This document shows, in pieces, positions 54,915 through 64,000 of a stretch of 64,000 nt of DNA. Both the position numbers and the translations under genes were made by a program. The notes below the pieces were generated by a model. The model searched no databases, was not told where the DNA came from, and worked only from the letters and a program-made list of their open reading frames with translations. This DNA is from an uncultured Actinomycetes bacterium. GTDB taxonomy: Bacteria > Actinomycetota > Acidimicrobiia > Acidimicrobiales > RAAP-2. Location: the NCBI GenBank assembly GCA_903830655.1, contig CAIKUQ010000044.1, positions 62,001-126,000 of the forward strand, given 5' to 3'. The first letter of the stretch is position 1. Each line of letters starts with the position of its first letter.

Positions 54915-56598
54915 CCGTCATAAGGTCAGTACCAGACTGGGTCTTGGGATATGCGATTACCTCGCGGATATTGTCTTCGCCGGCAAAAATAGCCACTAAG
55001 CGGTCAATACCAAAAGCGAAGCCGGCGTGCGGTGGTGCACCGTACTTGAACGCTCCCATAAGGAAACCAAAACGACTCTGCGCTTCTTCATCTGTAATTC
55101 CCAGGGCCGCAAAAATACGAGCCTGAATATCCGAGCGATGAATACGAACTGAGCCGCTCCCCAATTCCCAACCATTAAGGACCAGGTCGTATGCCTGTGA
55201 GCGTACTTTGAGAGGATTCGTTTCAATCAGCTCGAGATCATCAGGATGAGGCATCGTAAAGGGGTGATGGGCAGCTTGGAGGTTTCCCTCTTCGTCAACG
55301 CCCTCAAACATTGGGAACTCGGTGACCCACAGGTATTTCGGCTCCCCCTCACTTACCGGCGGCGATCCGAGTGTCACTCTAAGCGCTCCAAGAGTGCGAC
55401 AAGCCTGTACGTGTTCATCGGCGACGCAGAGGATTAAGTCCCCAGCTTGAGCCCCGTCACATTGAGTAATTGCGCGCTTCTCTGCATCGTTCAAGAACCG
55501 CTCCAAGGGCGAATCAAGCCCATCGGCGGTGATCTTGAACCAAGCGAGGCCCTTAGCCCCAAGGCTCTTGGCCTGCTCGGTCAGCGCGTCGAGCTTCGAA
55601 CGAGAGAACTCAGCGCCACCAGGCACACGCATGGCCTTAACGAATGGTGCCGCGAATGCTTTCACCTCGGTGGTCGCAAAGGCTGCCGAAAGGTCCTGCA
55701 AGACCATGCCAAAGCGTAAGTCGGGCTTATCGGTTCCATAGAGGTCAAGAGCTTGCGCCCAGGTCATTGATTCGATGGACTTTGGACGTGTCCCGGTCGC
55801 TGCTTCTGCCGCATCGAGTACTGCTGATGAAATGAATCCCATGATGTCTTCTTGGGTGACAAAACTTGCTTCAATATCTAGTTGCGTGAACTCGAATTGT
55901 CGGTCAGCACGAAGGTCCTCGTCGCGCAAGCAGCGGGCCACCTGATAGTAACGGTCAAACCCTCCGACCATCAGTAACTGCTTGGCAATTTGAGGGCTCT
56001 GAGGGAGAACATAAAACTCGCCTGGGTGCAGTCGCGAAGGAACTACGAACTCCCTCGCTCCTTCGGGAGTGGGGGCCCACAGCAACGGTGTCTCCACCTC
56101 GCAGAAACCTTGAGCATCCATGGCGTGGCGCAATGATGCATTTACCGATGCGCGAAGTCGCAAATTACGTTGCATTTTGTCGCGGCGAAGGTCTAGATAT
56201 CGGTAGCGAAGACGAACCTGCTCGTCGATCTCTACACGGTCATCGAGTTGAAAGGGTGGTGGCTCAGCGGCCGAAAGAATTTCGACCGTGCATTCAGTAA
56301 GTTCGACCTTGCCGGTGGCGAGCTTGTCGTTTATGGTTCCTGCCGGACGACTACTTACCGTGCCGGTTACGCGAACCACATATTCACTACGCACATCCAC
56401 CGAACCATCAACCACGGCCTGGACGACGCCTGAACGGTCTCGAATGTCAATAAACGCCAGGTGCTCCCCGTGCTCTCGACGTTTTGCAACCCACCCACAC
56501 ACGGTGAGAGTTTTTCCAAGCTCACTTTCCGTCACCGAGGCGCATAGCAAGTCACGCATGCTGGTGGATTCATGATTAACGGTCATAACTAATTTCAC
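54847..56598 (-). CDS. aspS: Aspartyl-tRNA synthetase
   Basis: A class II synthetase of about 583 residues. An OB-fold anticodon-binding domain (LTVCGWVAKRREHGEHLAFIDIRDRSG) is followed by the catalytic motifs RYRYLDLRR, YVLPQSPQIAKQLLM and RCLRDEDLRADRQFEFTQLDIE, with the bacterial GAD insertion in between and GFAFGIDRLVAIFAG at the end. The longest start is GTG 56598, forming GTGA with the hisS stop; ATG 56559 fits the usual N terminus of the family better. Confidence 0.95.
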   Translation of the reverse strand: MKLVMTVNHESTSMRDLLCASVTESELGKTLTVCGWVAKRREHGEHLAFIDIRDRSGVVQAVVDGSVDVRSEYVVRVTGTVSSRPAGTINDKLATGKVELTECTVEILSAAEPPPFQLDDRVEIDEQVRLRYRYLDLRRDKMQRNLRLRASVNASLRHAMDAQGFCEVETPLLWAPTPEGAREFVVPSRLHPGEFYVLPQSPQIAKQLLMVGGFDRYYQVARCLRDEDLRADRQFEFTQLDIEASFVTQEDIMGFISSAVLDAAEAATGTRPKSIESMTWAQALDLYGTDKPDLRFGMVLQDLSAAFATTEVKAFAAPFVKAMRVPGGAEFSRSKLDALTEQAKSLGAKGLAWFKITADGLDSPLERFLNDAEKRAITQCDGAQAGDLILCVADEHVQACRTLGALRVTLGSPPVSEGEPKYLWVTEFPMFEGVDEEGNLQAAHHPFTMPHPDDLELIETNPLKVRSQAYDLVLNGWELGSGSVRIHRSDIQARIFAALGITDEEAQSRFGFLMGAFKYGAPPHAGFAFGIDRLVAIFAGEDNIREVIAYPKTQSGTDLMTGAPKSITERQVRDLRLKFQPKV

Positions 56599-57866
56599 TT
56601 TCCAAGGCGCAATAGCACCTCGGCTAAAACCTCGGATCGGGGAAACGAGACTTGTTCGACTTTTTCTGCGCTCCGCAGGTCTCTAATCGTAATCTCTCCG
56701 GCCGCCAGTTCTTGTGGACCTATCAGCAACGCAAACCTCGCTCCTGATTTATCGGCAACTTTCATCTGGGCCTTCATCGAACGATTGTCGTAAGCACGTA
56801 CCGCAGCGATTCCGGCAGCCCTCAGTTCGTAACAGAGTGCCGTGGCAACATCATCTTCTGTGGTGTCCACGACAAAAACCGAAGGGGTGCGGTCGATCAA
56901 GGGCTTGGTTACGCCCTCTGCTTCAAGGGCCAGAAGCAGCCTTTCGACTCCCGATCCAAACCCTATGCCGGGCGTGGGACTGCCCCCTAATTGCTCAGCT
57001 AGTTTGTCGTACCGTCCGCCGCCACCAATGGCGTTTTGCGCGCCATCTAGTGCATCAGAGACAAATTCGAATGTTGTTCGAGTGTAGTAATCGAAACCTC
57101 GAACGAGCCGTGGAGCTCGCTCGCAGGCAATTCCGAGAGCATCCAGTCCATATTTCACCTTTTCAAAGTGAGCGTCACAGTCAGCGCAGAGGTGATCAGG
57201 TAACTGCGGTCCGGCATCGGTCACAGAGATACATTCTGACTTCTTGCAGTCGAGCAGGCGCAAGGTATTTGTATCCCACACCTTTTGATGCTCAGCGCAA
57301 AGACTATCGACTCGTGCAGCTAGATACGCTTTAAGGGTTTCTACATAGGCCAACCGACATTCATCGTGGCCCATTGAATTGATGAGAATCCGAAATCTCT
57401 TAAGCCCAACTGCTCTGAAATAGTCATTCAAAAGAGAAATGACTTCGATATCGATAGCCGGGTCTTCACTTCCGAGGACTTCAGCACCTAGTTGGTGGTG
57501 CTCGCGGTAACGGCCCTTCTGTGGACGTTCATAGCGAAAGGCGGGGGTGAAATACCAGGCCTTGAATGGAGGAGTCGGGTTGTGCTGTACAAAGGCACGA
57601 ACTACCGGTGCTGTTCCTTCGGGTCGCAAGGCATAGCTTCGACCACCCCGATCTTCAAATACGTACATTTCCTTGGTTGCGACTTCACTCTTTTCACCAA
57701 TGCCCCGATTAAACACTCCGACGTCTTCGAAGGTTGGCGTAACAATCATGGAAAACCCGTAGCGATACGCCAACTGGGCGAAGGTGGCGATGACGCCCTC
57801 CCAGCGAGCAGATTCATCGCCTAGGACGTCATGTGTGCCTACTGGTGCCTGAAATACTTCGCTCAT
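56595..57866 (-). CDS. hisS: Histidyl-tRNA synthetase
   Basis: A 423-residue class II synthetase. GTHDVLGDESARW opens the catalytic core; motif 2 is YALRPEGTAPVVRAFVQ and FRYERPQKGRYREHHQLGAE. The histidine-specific LVRGFDYYTRTTFEF and GGGRYDKLAEQLGG follow, then the C-terminal anticodon-binding domain. The ATG overlaps the relA stop (ATGA). The relA-hisS-aspS order is conserved in Actinobacteria. Confidence 0.97.
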   Translation of the reverse strand: MSEVFQAPVGTHDVLGDESARWEGVIATFAQLAYRYGFSMIVTPTFEDVGVFNRGIGEKSEVATKEMYVFEDRGGRSYALRPEGTAPVVRAFVQHNPTPPFKAWYFTPAFRYERPQKGRYREHHQLGAEVLGSEDPAIDIEVISLLNDYFRAVGLKRFRILINSMGHDECRLAYVETLKAYLAARVDSLCAEHQKVWDTNTLRLLDCKKSECISVTDAGPQLPDHLCADCDAHFEKVKYGLDALGIACERAPRLVRGFDYYTRTTFEFVSDALDGAQNAIGGGGRYDKLAEQLGGSPTPGIGFGSGVERLLLALEAEGVTKPLIDRTPSVFVVDTTEDDVATALCYELRAAGIAAVRAYDNRSMKAQMKVADKSGARFALLIGPQELAAGEITIRDLRSAEKVEQVSFPRSEVLAEVLLRLGK

Positions 57867-60073
57867 GATCCCTTGTGATGTCCTGGAAGCTGGCGGTAGG
57901 CGTCAAAAACGCCATCGGTGTTCTTGAGTGCTCCGACAAGGCTAGACAGGTGCGTTGCATCCGCTAATTCAATATCAAAGACCATACGAACAATCCGATT
58001 GCCAGATGTTGATGAAGAGTTTGACACAATATTCAACTGTTGTTCGGCAAATACCTTCGCTACATCCATCAGCAATCTTGGACGATCAAATCCCATAACT
58101 TCAATGACGACACGGTACTGGCTACGCTGCGAACCATCCCATTCGACGTCAATAATGCGCTCACCGAGTCGCTGCGCAAGAGCTACGGCGTTCGAGCAAT
58201 CATCGCGGTGCACTGAAACGCCTCGCCCCTGGGTCACGAAACCCATAATTGCGTCTCCAGGCACTGGAGAGCAACAGCGAGCGAGAGTAATCATGACGTC
58301 ATCGAGGCCCTCAACATAGATCCCGGCGCCTCGGCCCAGTAGAGCGGTGCTTCGAGGGGTCTTGGTAACGGTGCTCGGCATTTGTTCAGCCTCGCCACCA
58401 TGTAACTCACGCTCCAGTCTCTGAACAACGGCCAGAGCAGAGATAACATCAGAATCGATTGCCATGAGAAGACCATCAAAGTCTTCGAGACCCAGTGAGG
58501 CAATGACGGTCTCCATCGCAGTCGAGGTCATCGAGGTATTGATTGGTAGTCCCTCGCGACGCAGCATCTTGATGAGTTCTTCACGACCGCCCTCAATTGC
58601 GTCTTCACGCCGCTCTCTCTGGAACCACTGGCGGATCTTGGACTTGGCCCGTGACGATTGAACAATGCTGAGCCAGTCTCTGCTCGGACCATTTTCTTCG
58701 CTCTTCGAAATAACGATTTCGACTACATCAGCACTTCGCAACTTAGAGTCAAGAGGCACCAGTCTTCCGTTGACTTTTGCGCCAACACAATGGTGACCAA
58801 CCTCTGTATGGACGGCGTAAGCGAAATCTAGCGGTGTCGAGCCTTCAATTAAGGGTATAACACGTCCCTTTGGGGTAAACACGTAGACCTCGTCTTGGCC
58901 GAGGTCGAGCTTTAGTGCTTCCAGGAACGCAATTGGATCAGCCTCTTCCTCGCTCACGTCATTCATGCGTTGCATCCACGCAACCTCTTGTTGCGTTGCG
59001 CCTTCCTTGTAGCCCCAGTGTGCAGCTACTCCAAATTCAGCGCGGCGATGCATCTCTTGTGTACGAATCTGCACCTCAATCGACTTGCCCTTAGGACCAA
59101 TCACCGTCGTGTGGAGCGACTGGTAAAGATTAAATTTAGGGCTATTGATGTAATCCTTAAATCGTCCCTGCACCGGTGACCACAGTGAGTGGATTGCGCC
59201 CAGAGCTGCCCAACAATCCCTATCTTCTTCAACGATGATCCGCATACCCACTAGGTCAAAGATTTCGTCGAAGTCCTTTCCGCCGACCACCATCTTTTCG
59301 TAGATACTCCAAAGGTGTTTGGGTCGCCCGCGAACATCAGCGGTAATTGAGAACTCGCTCAACTTGTCTCTCAACGTACTCATAACCTCTTCGAGGTAAT
59401 CCTCACGCTCGGGCTGGCGTGACGCCACCATCTGTTCGATTTCGGCATACCGTTTCGGGTGCAACGTTGCGAAGGAAAGATCCTCGAGCTGCCATTTAAC
59501 CGACTGAACACCAAGCCGGTGCGCCAAGGGCGCATACACATCGAGTGTCTCTTGCGCAATGGCTCGTTGGCGAGCCATTGGCATGACAGAAATCGTGCGC
59601 ATATTGTGAAGCCGGTCCGCCAGTTTTATGAGTAGTACGCGCCAATCTTGAGCCATGGCAATGAACATCTTGCGAATAGTGGCAGCTTGTTGAGCCTCTT
59701 TGGAATCGAATTCCAACCGATCGAGTTTGGTGACTCCATCAACAACGCTCGCTACCTGGTGTCCAAAATTCTTTTCCAGATATTCACTGGTCATACCCGT
59801 GTCCTCAACCGCATCATGGAGCAAAGCGGCCGCCAAAGTTGGCGCATCAAGACCAAGATTCGCAGTGATTTCAGCCACCGCAATTGGGTGCGTAACGTAA
59901 GGCTCACCCGTGCGTCGCAGTTGACCCGCGTGGGCCTCAATTGCCGCTAGGCCGGCTTGGCGCACTAATTCAGCATCGCCGCCATGGTGGTGGGAGAGGT
60001 AATTCTCCACCAGCCTCTCAACAGAGCTGGTCAAGACCGGATCGGCTTCAGGGCGCGATGAAAGACTGACCAT
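57863..60073 (-). CDS. relA: Bifunctional (p)ppGpp synthetase/hydrolase RelA/SpoT
   Basis: A 736-residue Rel enzyme that controls the stringent response. The N-terminal hydrolase domain retains the HD motif (ALLHDAVEDTGM), so hydrolysis should be active. The synthetase domain (about 235-345) has the GMRIIVEEDRDCWAALG region and NLYQSLHTTVIGPKG. A TGS domain (VYVFTPKGRVIPLIEG) and a C-terminal ACT domain follow. ATG 60073 is preferred over the adjacent TTG because a TAGGCT box lies exactly six bases upstream. The mycobacterial neighbour apt, between secF and relA, is missing. Confidence 0.96.
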   Translation of the reverse strand: MVSLSSRPEADPVLTSSVERLVENYLSHHHGGDAELVRQAGLAAIEAHAGQLRRTGEPYVTHPIAVAEITANLGLDAPTLAAALLHDAVEDTGMTSEYLEKNFGHQVASVVDGVTKLDRLEFDSKEAQQAATIRKMFIAMAQDWRVLLIKLADRLHNMRTISVMPMARQRAIAQETLDVYAPLAHRLGVQSVKWQLEDLSFATLHPKRYAEIEQMVASRQPEREDYLEEVMSTLRDKLSEFSITADVRGRPKHLWSIYEKMVVGGKDFDEIFDLVGMRIIVEEDRDCWAALGAIHSLWSPVQGRFKDYINSPKFNLYQSLHTTVIGPKGKSIEVQIRTQEMHRRAEFGVAAHWGYKEGATQQEVAWMQRMNDVSEEEADPIAFLEALKLDLGQDEVYVFTPKGRVIPLIEGSTPLDFAYAVHTEVGHHCVGAKVNGRLVPLDSKLRSADVVEIVISKSEENGPSRDWLSIVQSSRAKSKIRQWFQRERREDAIEGGREELIKMLRREGLPINTSMTSTAMETVIASLGLEDFDGLLMAIDSDVISALAVVQRLERELHGGEAEQMPSTVTKTPRSTALLGRGAGIYVEGLDDVMITLARCCSPVPGDAIMGFVTQGRGVSVHRDDCSNAVALAQRLGERIIDVEWDGSQRSQYRVVIEVMGFDRPRLLMDVAKVFAEQQLNIVSNSSSTSGNRIVRMVFDIELADATHLSSLVGALKNTDGVFDAYRQLPGHHKGS

Positions 60074-60079
60074 CAAGTC

Positions 60080-60085
60080 AGCCTA
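60080..60085 (-). promoter_or_regulatory. Predicted -10 box of leaderless relA promoter
   Basis: TAGGCT on the minus strand followed by GACTTG and the relA ATG at 60073, inside the 17-20 base gap after secF. It would drive relA-hisS-aspS-rarA. Confidence 0.5.
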
Positions 60086-60093
60086 CCGGCAGG

Positions 60094-61212
60094 TTAGCGA
60101 CGTTTTTGTTTACGCGCTCGCGCAGCGATAACTCCACGCTGAGCACTGGCACTTAGCGGGGCGCCTACCGATGCGGCCTCAGAGTTGAAGCTTTCTTTTG
60201 CCACGCTGGCCGCGGACAAATTGCGCTTTTCACGCAAAGCGACCTTGGCCTTCAAATCACGGAATCGCGGCTCACGCTCCTTCATCACAGCCAGCAACGG
60301 ACTGGCGATGAAAATCGATGAGTACGCACCCGAGAGCAGCCCCACGAACAGCGCCAAACCGTAGGTCTTCAACGTGGTTGCTCCGAGGATGTATGCACCC
60401 ACGACTAATACCGAAAGGACCGGCAAGATAGCCACCAGTGAGGTGTTAATCGACCGCGCCAGTGTTTGGTTCATCGAGAGGTTGACCATATCGCCATAGC
60501 TCACGTCTCCGGTATTTAGAATTCCGGAAGAATTGTCACGAACACGGTCGAACACAACCACTGTGTCGTAGAGAGAGTATCCCAAAATCGTAAGCACGGC
60601 AATCACGGTGTCTGGAGTGATTTGAAAGTTCAGTAACGAATAAATACCAACGACAACGAGAAGGTCGTGCAACATTGCCGCGAAGGCCGCCACGGCCATT
60701 TTGAACTCGAAACGGAAGGAGATATAAATACCAACGGCAATGAAAAATACGATCAGCGCCTGGAGCGCCTTATTGGTTACGCCACTTCCCCACGAGGGCC
60801 CGATCGTCGAGGTGGACACCTGAGTTGGATTGACTCCAGCCACTTTGGCCATAGCGGCGACGACAGTATTGGTGACGGACCCTTGCTTCGCAGCCGACAA
60901 CCCATTTAGGTCCGCAGTCACCTGGTAAGTGTCCTTGCCCAACTTGGTCACTGTGGGGTTGACTAATCCAGCTTTGGTCACGGCATTGGTCATGTCGGCT
61001 ACTGACGTATGCGGTGCCAGTACCTCAAAGGAACTGCCACCTTTGAAATCAATGCCAAGGTTAAAACCTCGCACCGACAGCGAGCCCAGACCCAACACGA
61101 TCACTATTGCTGAAAGGGTGAACCAGACCTTCTTGCGGCCCACGAAATTGATTGTGGTGAGGCCATGGTAGAGGCGCCCGAATGCTCCATATTGCTTGGT
61201 CACACTATTCAT
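60094..61212 (-). CDS. secF: Protein translocase subunit SecF
   Basis: An RND-type membrane protein of 372 residues that works with SecD to use the proton gradient late in export. The first periplasmic motif is LGIDFKGGSSFEV near residue 52. The C-terminal five helices contain YSLYDTVVVFDRVRDN and NQTLARSINTSL. A basic tail ends the protein. The start overlaps secD by 8 bases. Confidence 0.95.
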   Translation of the reverse strand: MNSVTKQYGAFGRLYHGLTTINFVGRKKVWFTLSAIVIVLGLGSLSVRGFNLGIDFKGGSSFEVLAPHTSVADMTNAVTKAGLVNPTVTKLGKDTYQVTADLNGLSAAKQGSVTNTVVAAMAKVAGVNPTQVSTSTIGPSWGSGVTNKALQALIVFFIAVGIYISFRFEFKMAVAAFAAMLHDLLVVVGIYSLLNFQITPDTVIAVLTILGYSLYDTVVVFDRVRDNSSGILNTGDVSYGDMVNLSMNQTLARSINTSLVAILPVLSVLVVGAYILGATTLKTYGLALFVGLLSGAYSSIFIASPLLAVMKEREPRFRDLKAKVALREKRNLSAASVAKESFNSEAASVGAPLSASAQRGVIAARARKQKRR

Positions 61213-62722
61213 TGTCTACCGCCTGTACTCCGGCCGCCATTGAGAGTTTCGAGTCCGACTTCCCTGAGCGCCGACCCAACAACATCACAACTGGACGAGT
61301 GAAGTACCAAGTGACGGCAACGTCAAGAATTGTCGAGAGTCCGAGGAAGAAGGCAAAACCTCGAACGCTTCCCACGGCGATGATGTAGAGCACTACCGCC
61401 GCCAAGAATGACACGAAGTCTGCGGCCAGTACAGTTCGCCAAGCCGATTTGAACCCACGGTCCACAGACGATCGAACCGTCCGTCCGGCACGAGCCTCGT
61501 CCTTGAGTCTCTCAAAGTAAACAATGTAGGAGTCGACAGTAATACCGATTGAAACAATCAATCCCGTCACTCCCGCCAGGTCAAAACTCGGGGCAAATGC
61601 CGTGTGGCCGAGGGCGGAGATAATCGCCCACAGCAACGCGGCGGTGAGGCCAAGACCGAGGAAAATGACGAAACCCAACGCGCGGTAGTACAAGATCACA
61701 TACAACATAACCAAAGCCAAACCGGCCAAACCGGCACCAAGCCCCGCTACAAGTGACGAATGGCCCAGGGTCGGCGAAACCGCTTGTGTTGACAAGGGGT
61801 GAAGTCGTAGTGGCAGGGCACCATAGTTCATGGCCAACGCCAAATTGGTTGCTGACTGGTGCGTGAAACTTCCCGAAATCTGACCCTGGCCCGCAAATGA
61901 GGTGAAGGCGGCGCTAGCGGGAAGGATGAGCGGCGCTGACTGAATAACGCCATCGAGTTCGATGGCGACCATTGCGTGGAAGTTCGCTCGAGCGACCTGG
62001 TCCCACAAAGGAGTGCCTGTCTTAGTCAAGGTGTAGCTAACCACCCAAGCACCGGCAGTATCGAGCTGAGCAACTGCCTTACCAATTGACGTGCCATTCA
62101 TCTCAGCAGGGCCGAGGAGATAGCGCAGGCCCGGTGATCCAAGGACAGGCAAGAGTACATTGTTCTTCGCAATGTCATTGGCCGGACTCGTTGACCCGTA
62201 GGCGTCATAGTTTGTGTACGGCGACACCTGAGCCATGCTGTAACCCTGAACAGAATTATTTGGGGTGATAGCAAGATTTTGGGCGGTCAGCTGATACTTT
62301 GTCGGACACACCGGAAGGGATGTGGCGCCAATTGGTACCTGCTTCTTCTGAGTTAATACTTCGCACAAAACTGGGCGAAATAGTAACTGCGCGGTCTGAC
62401 CAACCGCGGCCAGTACCGACCTTGCGTCTTTGACACCGGGAACTGAAACCACCACGTTCTTGCCCTGAAGGTTCACCTTGGCGCCCGAGACACCTAGTCC
62501 GTCGACTCGATTCGTAAGGATCGAAACTACTTCGTTCAAATTCGCCTGAGTTACATTGCCGGAGGGCTTGTACACAACAGACAGCCCTCCCGCTAAATCA
62601 AGACCGAGTTTGGGTCCCCAACCCAACGACAAGGTAGCGACTAGCGACCCCGTTGAGATGAGCAGAACGAGCAGGAAGCTCACGACGAAATTTCGTCGCG
62701 AGCCGACCTTACGTGCAGCCAT
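61205..62722 (-). CDS. secD: Protein translocase subunit SecD
   Basis: The larger RND subunit of the SecDF pair, 505 residues with six predicted membrane helices. The P1 domain begins with LGLDLAGGLSVVYKP and has VDGLGVSGAKVNLQGKNVVVSVPG. The C-terminal membrane part has LPLRLHPLSTQAVSPTLG and the conserved TGLIVSIGITVDSYIVYFERLKDE. It follows yajC by two bases. Confidence 0.96.
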   Translation of the reverse strand: MAARKVGSRRNFVVSFLLVLLISTGSLVATLSLGWGPKLGLDLAGGLSVVYKPSGNVTQANLNEVVSILTNRVDGLGVSGAKVNLQGKNVVVSVPGVKDARSVLAAVGQTAQLLFRPVLCEVLTQKKQVPIGATSLPVCPTKYQLTAQNLAITPNNSVQGYSMAQVSPYTNYDAYGSTSPANDIAKNNVLLPVLGSPGLRYLLGPAEMNGTSIGKAVAQLDTAGAWVVSYTLTKTGTPLWDQVARANFHAMVAIELDGVIQSAPLILPASAAFTSFAGQGQISGSFTHQSATNLALAMNYGALPLRLHPLSTQAVSPTLGHSSLVAGLGAGLAGLALVMLYVILYYRALGFVIFLGLGLTAALLWAIISALGHTAFAPSFDLAGVTGLIVSIGITVDSYIVYFERLKDEARAGRTVRSSVDRGFKSAWRTVLAADFVSFLAAVVLYIIAVGSVRGFAFFLGLSTILDVAVTWYFTRPVVMLLGRRSGKSDSKLSMAAGVQAVDNE

Positions 62723-62724
62723 TG

Positions 62725-63051
62725 TTACTTATTGCCCTTCTTCGGCTTCGTAATGGCTGGAGGAGTGGGATTCCATTTTCCGGCAATCGCCCGCGACTCA
62801 AAATCAAGGACAACCCCGGAATCAGTCTTGAGGGTGACAATGCCGTCGACGTTTGCGGTCACGGTAGCGATCAATCCACCAATGGTTTTGATCTTGTCTC
62901 CCACTTCGACATTGCGCCCTTGCATGCGTGCTTCCTTGTTGCGCTTTTGGCGTGGGCGAATCATGAACCACCAAATTGCGGCATACGCCACAAGCAGGAT
63001 AAGGATAAAAGACGAGTTACCAGATTTGGCAGCTGTTGCAAAATTGAACAT
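62725..63051 (-). CDS. yajC: Preprotein translocase accessory protein YajC
   Basis: A 108-residue single-pass membrane protein associated with SecDF. A hydrophobic segment (about 13-30, ending in FMIRPRQKRNKE) is followed by the conserved VGDKIKTIGGLIATV. The tail is Pro- and Lys-rich. GGAGG lies at good spacing upstream of the ATG, and a TAGAGT box about 30 bases upstream may be its promoter. First gene of yajC-secD-secF. Confidence 0.94.
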   Translation of the reverse strand: MFNFATAAKSGNSSFILILLVAYAAIWWFMIRPRQKRNKEARMQGRNVEVGDKIKTIGGLIATVTANVDGIVTLKTDSGVVLDFESRAIAGKWNPTPPAITKPKKGNK

Positions 63052-63077
63052 AGTTTCCTCCGAAAATCAACAAAGGA

Positions 63078-63083
63078 ACTCTA
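63078..63083 (-). promoter_or_regulatory. Predicted -10 box of yajC-secD-secF
   Basis: TAGAGT on the minus strand in the 60-base gap after ruvB. It would give a short leader that contains the GGAGG ribosome site of yajC. No clear -35 was found. Confidence 0.4.
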
Positions 63084-63111
63084 GTCCAGGTCTGGAGGGA
63101 GCTGGGTATTG

Positions 63112-64000
63112 TCAGTTCTGAGGCGGAGTTTGGCCTAGATGCCGATAGGCCTTTTCCGTTGCCACTCGCCCGCGGTTACTTCTCGCTAGGAGCCCCTCTC
63201 GTAGCAAGAAGGGTTCGTACGACTCCTCGATGGTGTGGGGCTCTTCGCCTATGACATGGGCCAACGTTGACACTCCAACCGGCTGGGAGGCAAATTGGCC
63301 GCAGAGCGCTTCGAGAATACGTCGGTCAACCTTGTCTAGGCCAAGTTCATCGATCCCGAAGGTTGTGAGTGCCGCAACAGCCGTCTCGTCATTGACCTGT
63401 GGTCGGCCGTGAACATTGGCGAAATCCCTGACGCGACGTAAAAGCCGGTTAGCGATTCGAGGAGTGCCCCGAGACCGCGACGCAATCAATTTGGCCGCTG
63501 AGGTGGCAATCCCGATTTCAAGAATTTTGGCGGAACGTTCAATGACGTTCGTCAGTTCGTCAAGAGTGTAGAAATCTAATTGACCAACAAAACCAAACCG
63601 GTCTCTAAGCGGGGCCGCCACGAGACCAGTGCGAGTAGTTGCTCCAATCAAGGTGAAGCGTGGTAGTTCGAGGCGAATCGAACGAGCGGAGGGGCCGCGG
63701 CCAATCATCACATCGAGTCGGCGATCTTCCATCGCTGGATACAGCACCTCCTCCACCGTCCGACTTAGACGGTGTATTTCATCAATGAATAAGACCTCGC
63801 CCTCGGCGAGGTCCGTCAGCAGTGCGGCTACATCTCCTGGACGAGTGAGTACGGGTCCCGAGGTAATTCTCATCGAGACACCCAGCTCGTGAGCAACGAT
63901 CGCCGCTAGCGAGGTCTTACCCAAACCGGGAGGACCGGACAATAAAATATGGTCCGGTGTTTGGTTACGCGATTGAGCTGACTGCAGAACAATATTTAGG
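63112..64000 (-). CDS. ruvB: Holliday junction branch migration helicase RuvB (5' end beyond window)
   Basis: The AAA+ motor of the RuvAB complex. The frame stays open to the right edge, where [16 protein letters not shown] (Walker A) is preceded by an in-frame segment matching the RuvB N-terminal region. About 296 residues are visible and only the first few dozen are missing. Landmarks are LFIDEIHRL (Walker B), [12 protein letters not shown] (sensor 1), [26 protein letters not shown] and the C-terminal winged helix (EPYLLREGL-like [20 protein letters not shown]). ruvB-yajC-secD-secF is the usual order. Confidence 0.95.
   Translation of the reverse strand, partial: LNIVLQSAQSRNQTPDHILLSGPPGLGKTSLAAIVAHELGVSMRITSGPVLTRPGDVAALLTDLAEGEVLFIDEIHRLSRTVEEVLYPAMEDRRLDVMIGRGPSARSIRLELPRFTLIGATTRTGLVAAPLRDRFGFVGQLDFYTLDELTNVIERSAKILEIGIATSAAKLIASRSRGTPRIANRLLRRVRDFANVHGRPQVNDETAVAALTTFGIDELGLDKVDRRILEALCGQFASQPVGVSTLAHVIGEEPHTIEESYEPFLLREGLLARSNRGRVATEKAYRHLGQTPPQN

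Noticed and set aside
56714-57334. Long open frame (206 codons) antisense to hisS
   Set aside because: hisS is unmistakable on the other strand; the antisense translation is rich in Arg, Gln and Pro with no motif, and it has no ribosome site.

Overview
The window is one contiguous stretch of housekeeping chromosome from an actinobacterium, most likely of the class Acidimicrobiia (inference). The support is a mycothiol synthase (mshD), an ANTAR response regulator of the PdtaR type beside polA-rpsA-coaE-uvrB-uvrA, PolA with a decayed proofreading domain, menaquinone genes, and blocks of gene order known from Mycobacterium. Base composition looks roughly balanced, which is low for the phylum. 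Coding density is extreme. The longest gene-free stretch is under 100 bases, and most co-directional genes overlap by 4 bases (ATGA/GTGA), 8 bases or 1 base. No rRNA, insertion sequence, prophage, CRISPR array or defence locus was seen.

Layout. 1-1106: end of an unknown gene and a family 2 glycosyltransferase. 1103-7147 (minus): scpA-scpB-rluB-aroH-tyrA-aroA-cmk-plsC, all overlapping. 7199-8167: trpS. 8164-14320 (minus): nadK-recN-pyrG-NUDIX-xerD-M50 protease. 14398-14483: tRNA-Leu(GAG). 14520-22006 (minus): uvrC-rapZ, then gap-pgk-tpiA-secG and an orphan solute-binding protein. 22006-33547 (minus): menC, a coiled-coil protein, pdtaR, polA, rpsA, terminator, coaE-uvrB-uvrA. 33585-36807 (plus): tRNA-Leu(CAA), fabD-fabG-acpP-fabF. 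36813-47235: mixed strands, with a TrpF-like protein, ygfZ, mshD, a VIT1-type transporter, menG-menF, two lipid or glycan genes, ppk and a SEDS protein. 47232-64000 (minus): ruvB (cut by the window edge), yajC-secD-secF, relA-hisS-aspS-rarA, alaS-ruvX-mltG-aroE-rodA and a BFN-domain protein.

The genes cover the shikimate and tyrosine pathway, type II fatty acid synthesis, lower glycolysis, nucleotide excision repair, chromosome condensation and dimer resolution, Sec export, peptidoglycan elongation, stringent response and parts of menaquinone synthesis.

No new multi-gene system was found. The strongest unexplained signals are regulatory and protein-level. First, nine transcript heads share a TANNNT box exactly 6 bases before the start codon, the layout of leaderless actinobacterial promoters, while other heads carry strong Shine-Dalgarno sites instead. 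Second, a TrpF-like protein beside the fatty acid genes has lost both catalytic residues. Third, expected neighbours are absent from otherwise conserved blocks (yvcK and whiA, parA, apt, fabH). Fourth, a bulged long hairpin precedes rpsA.
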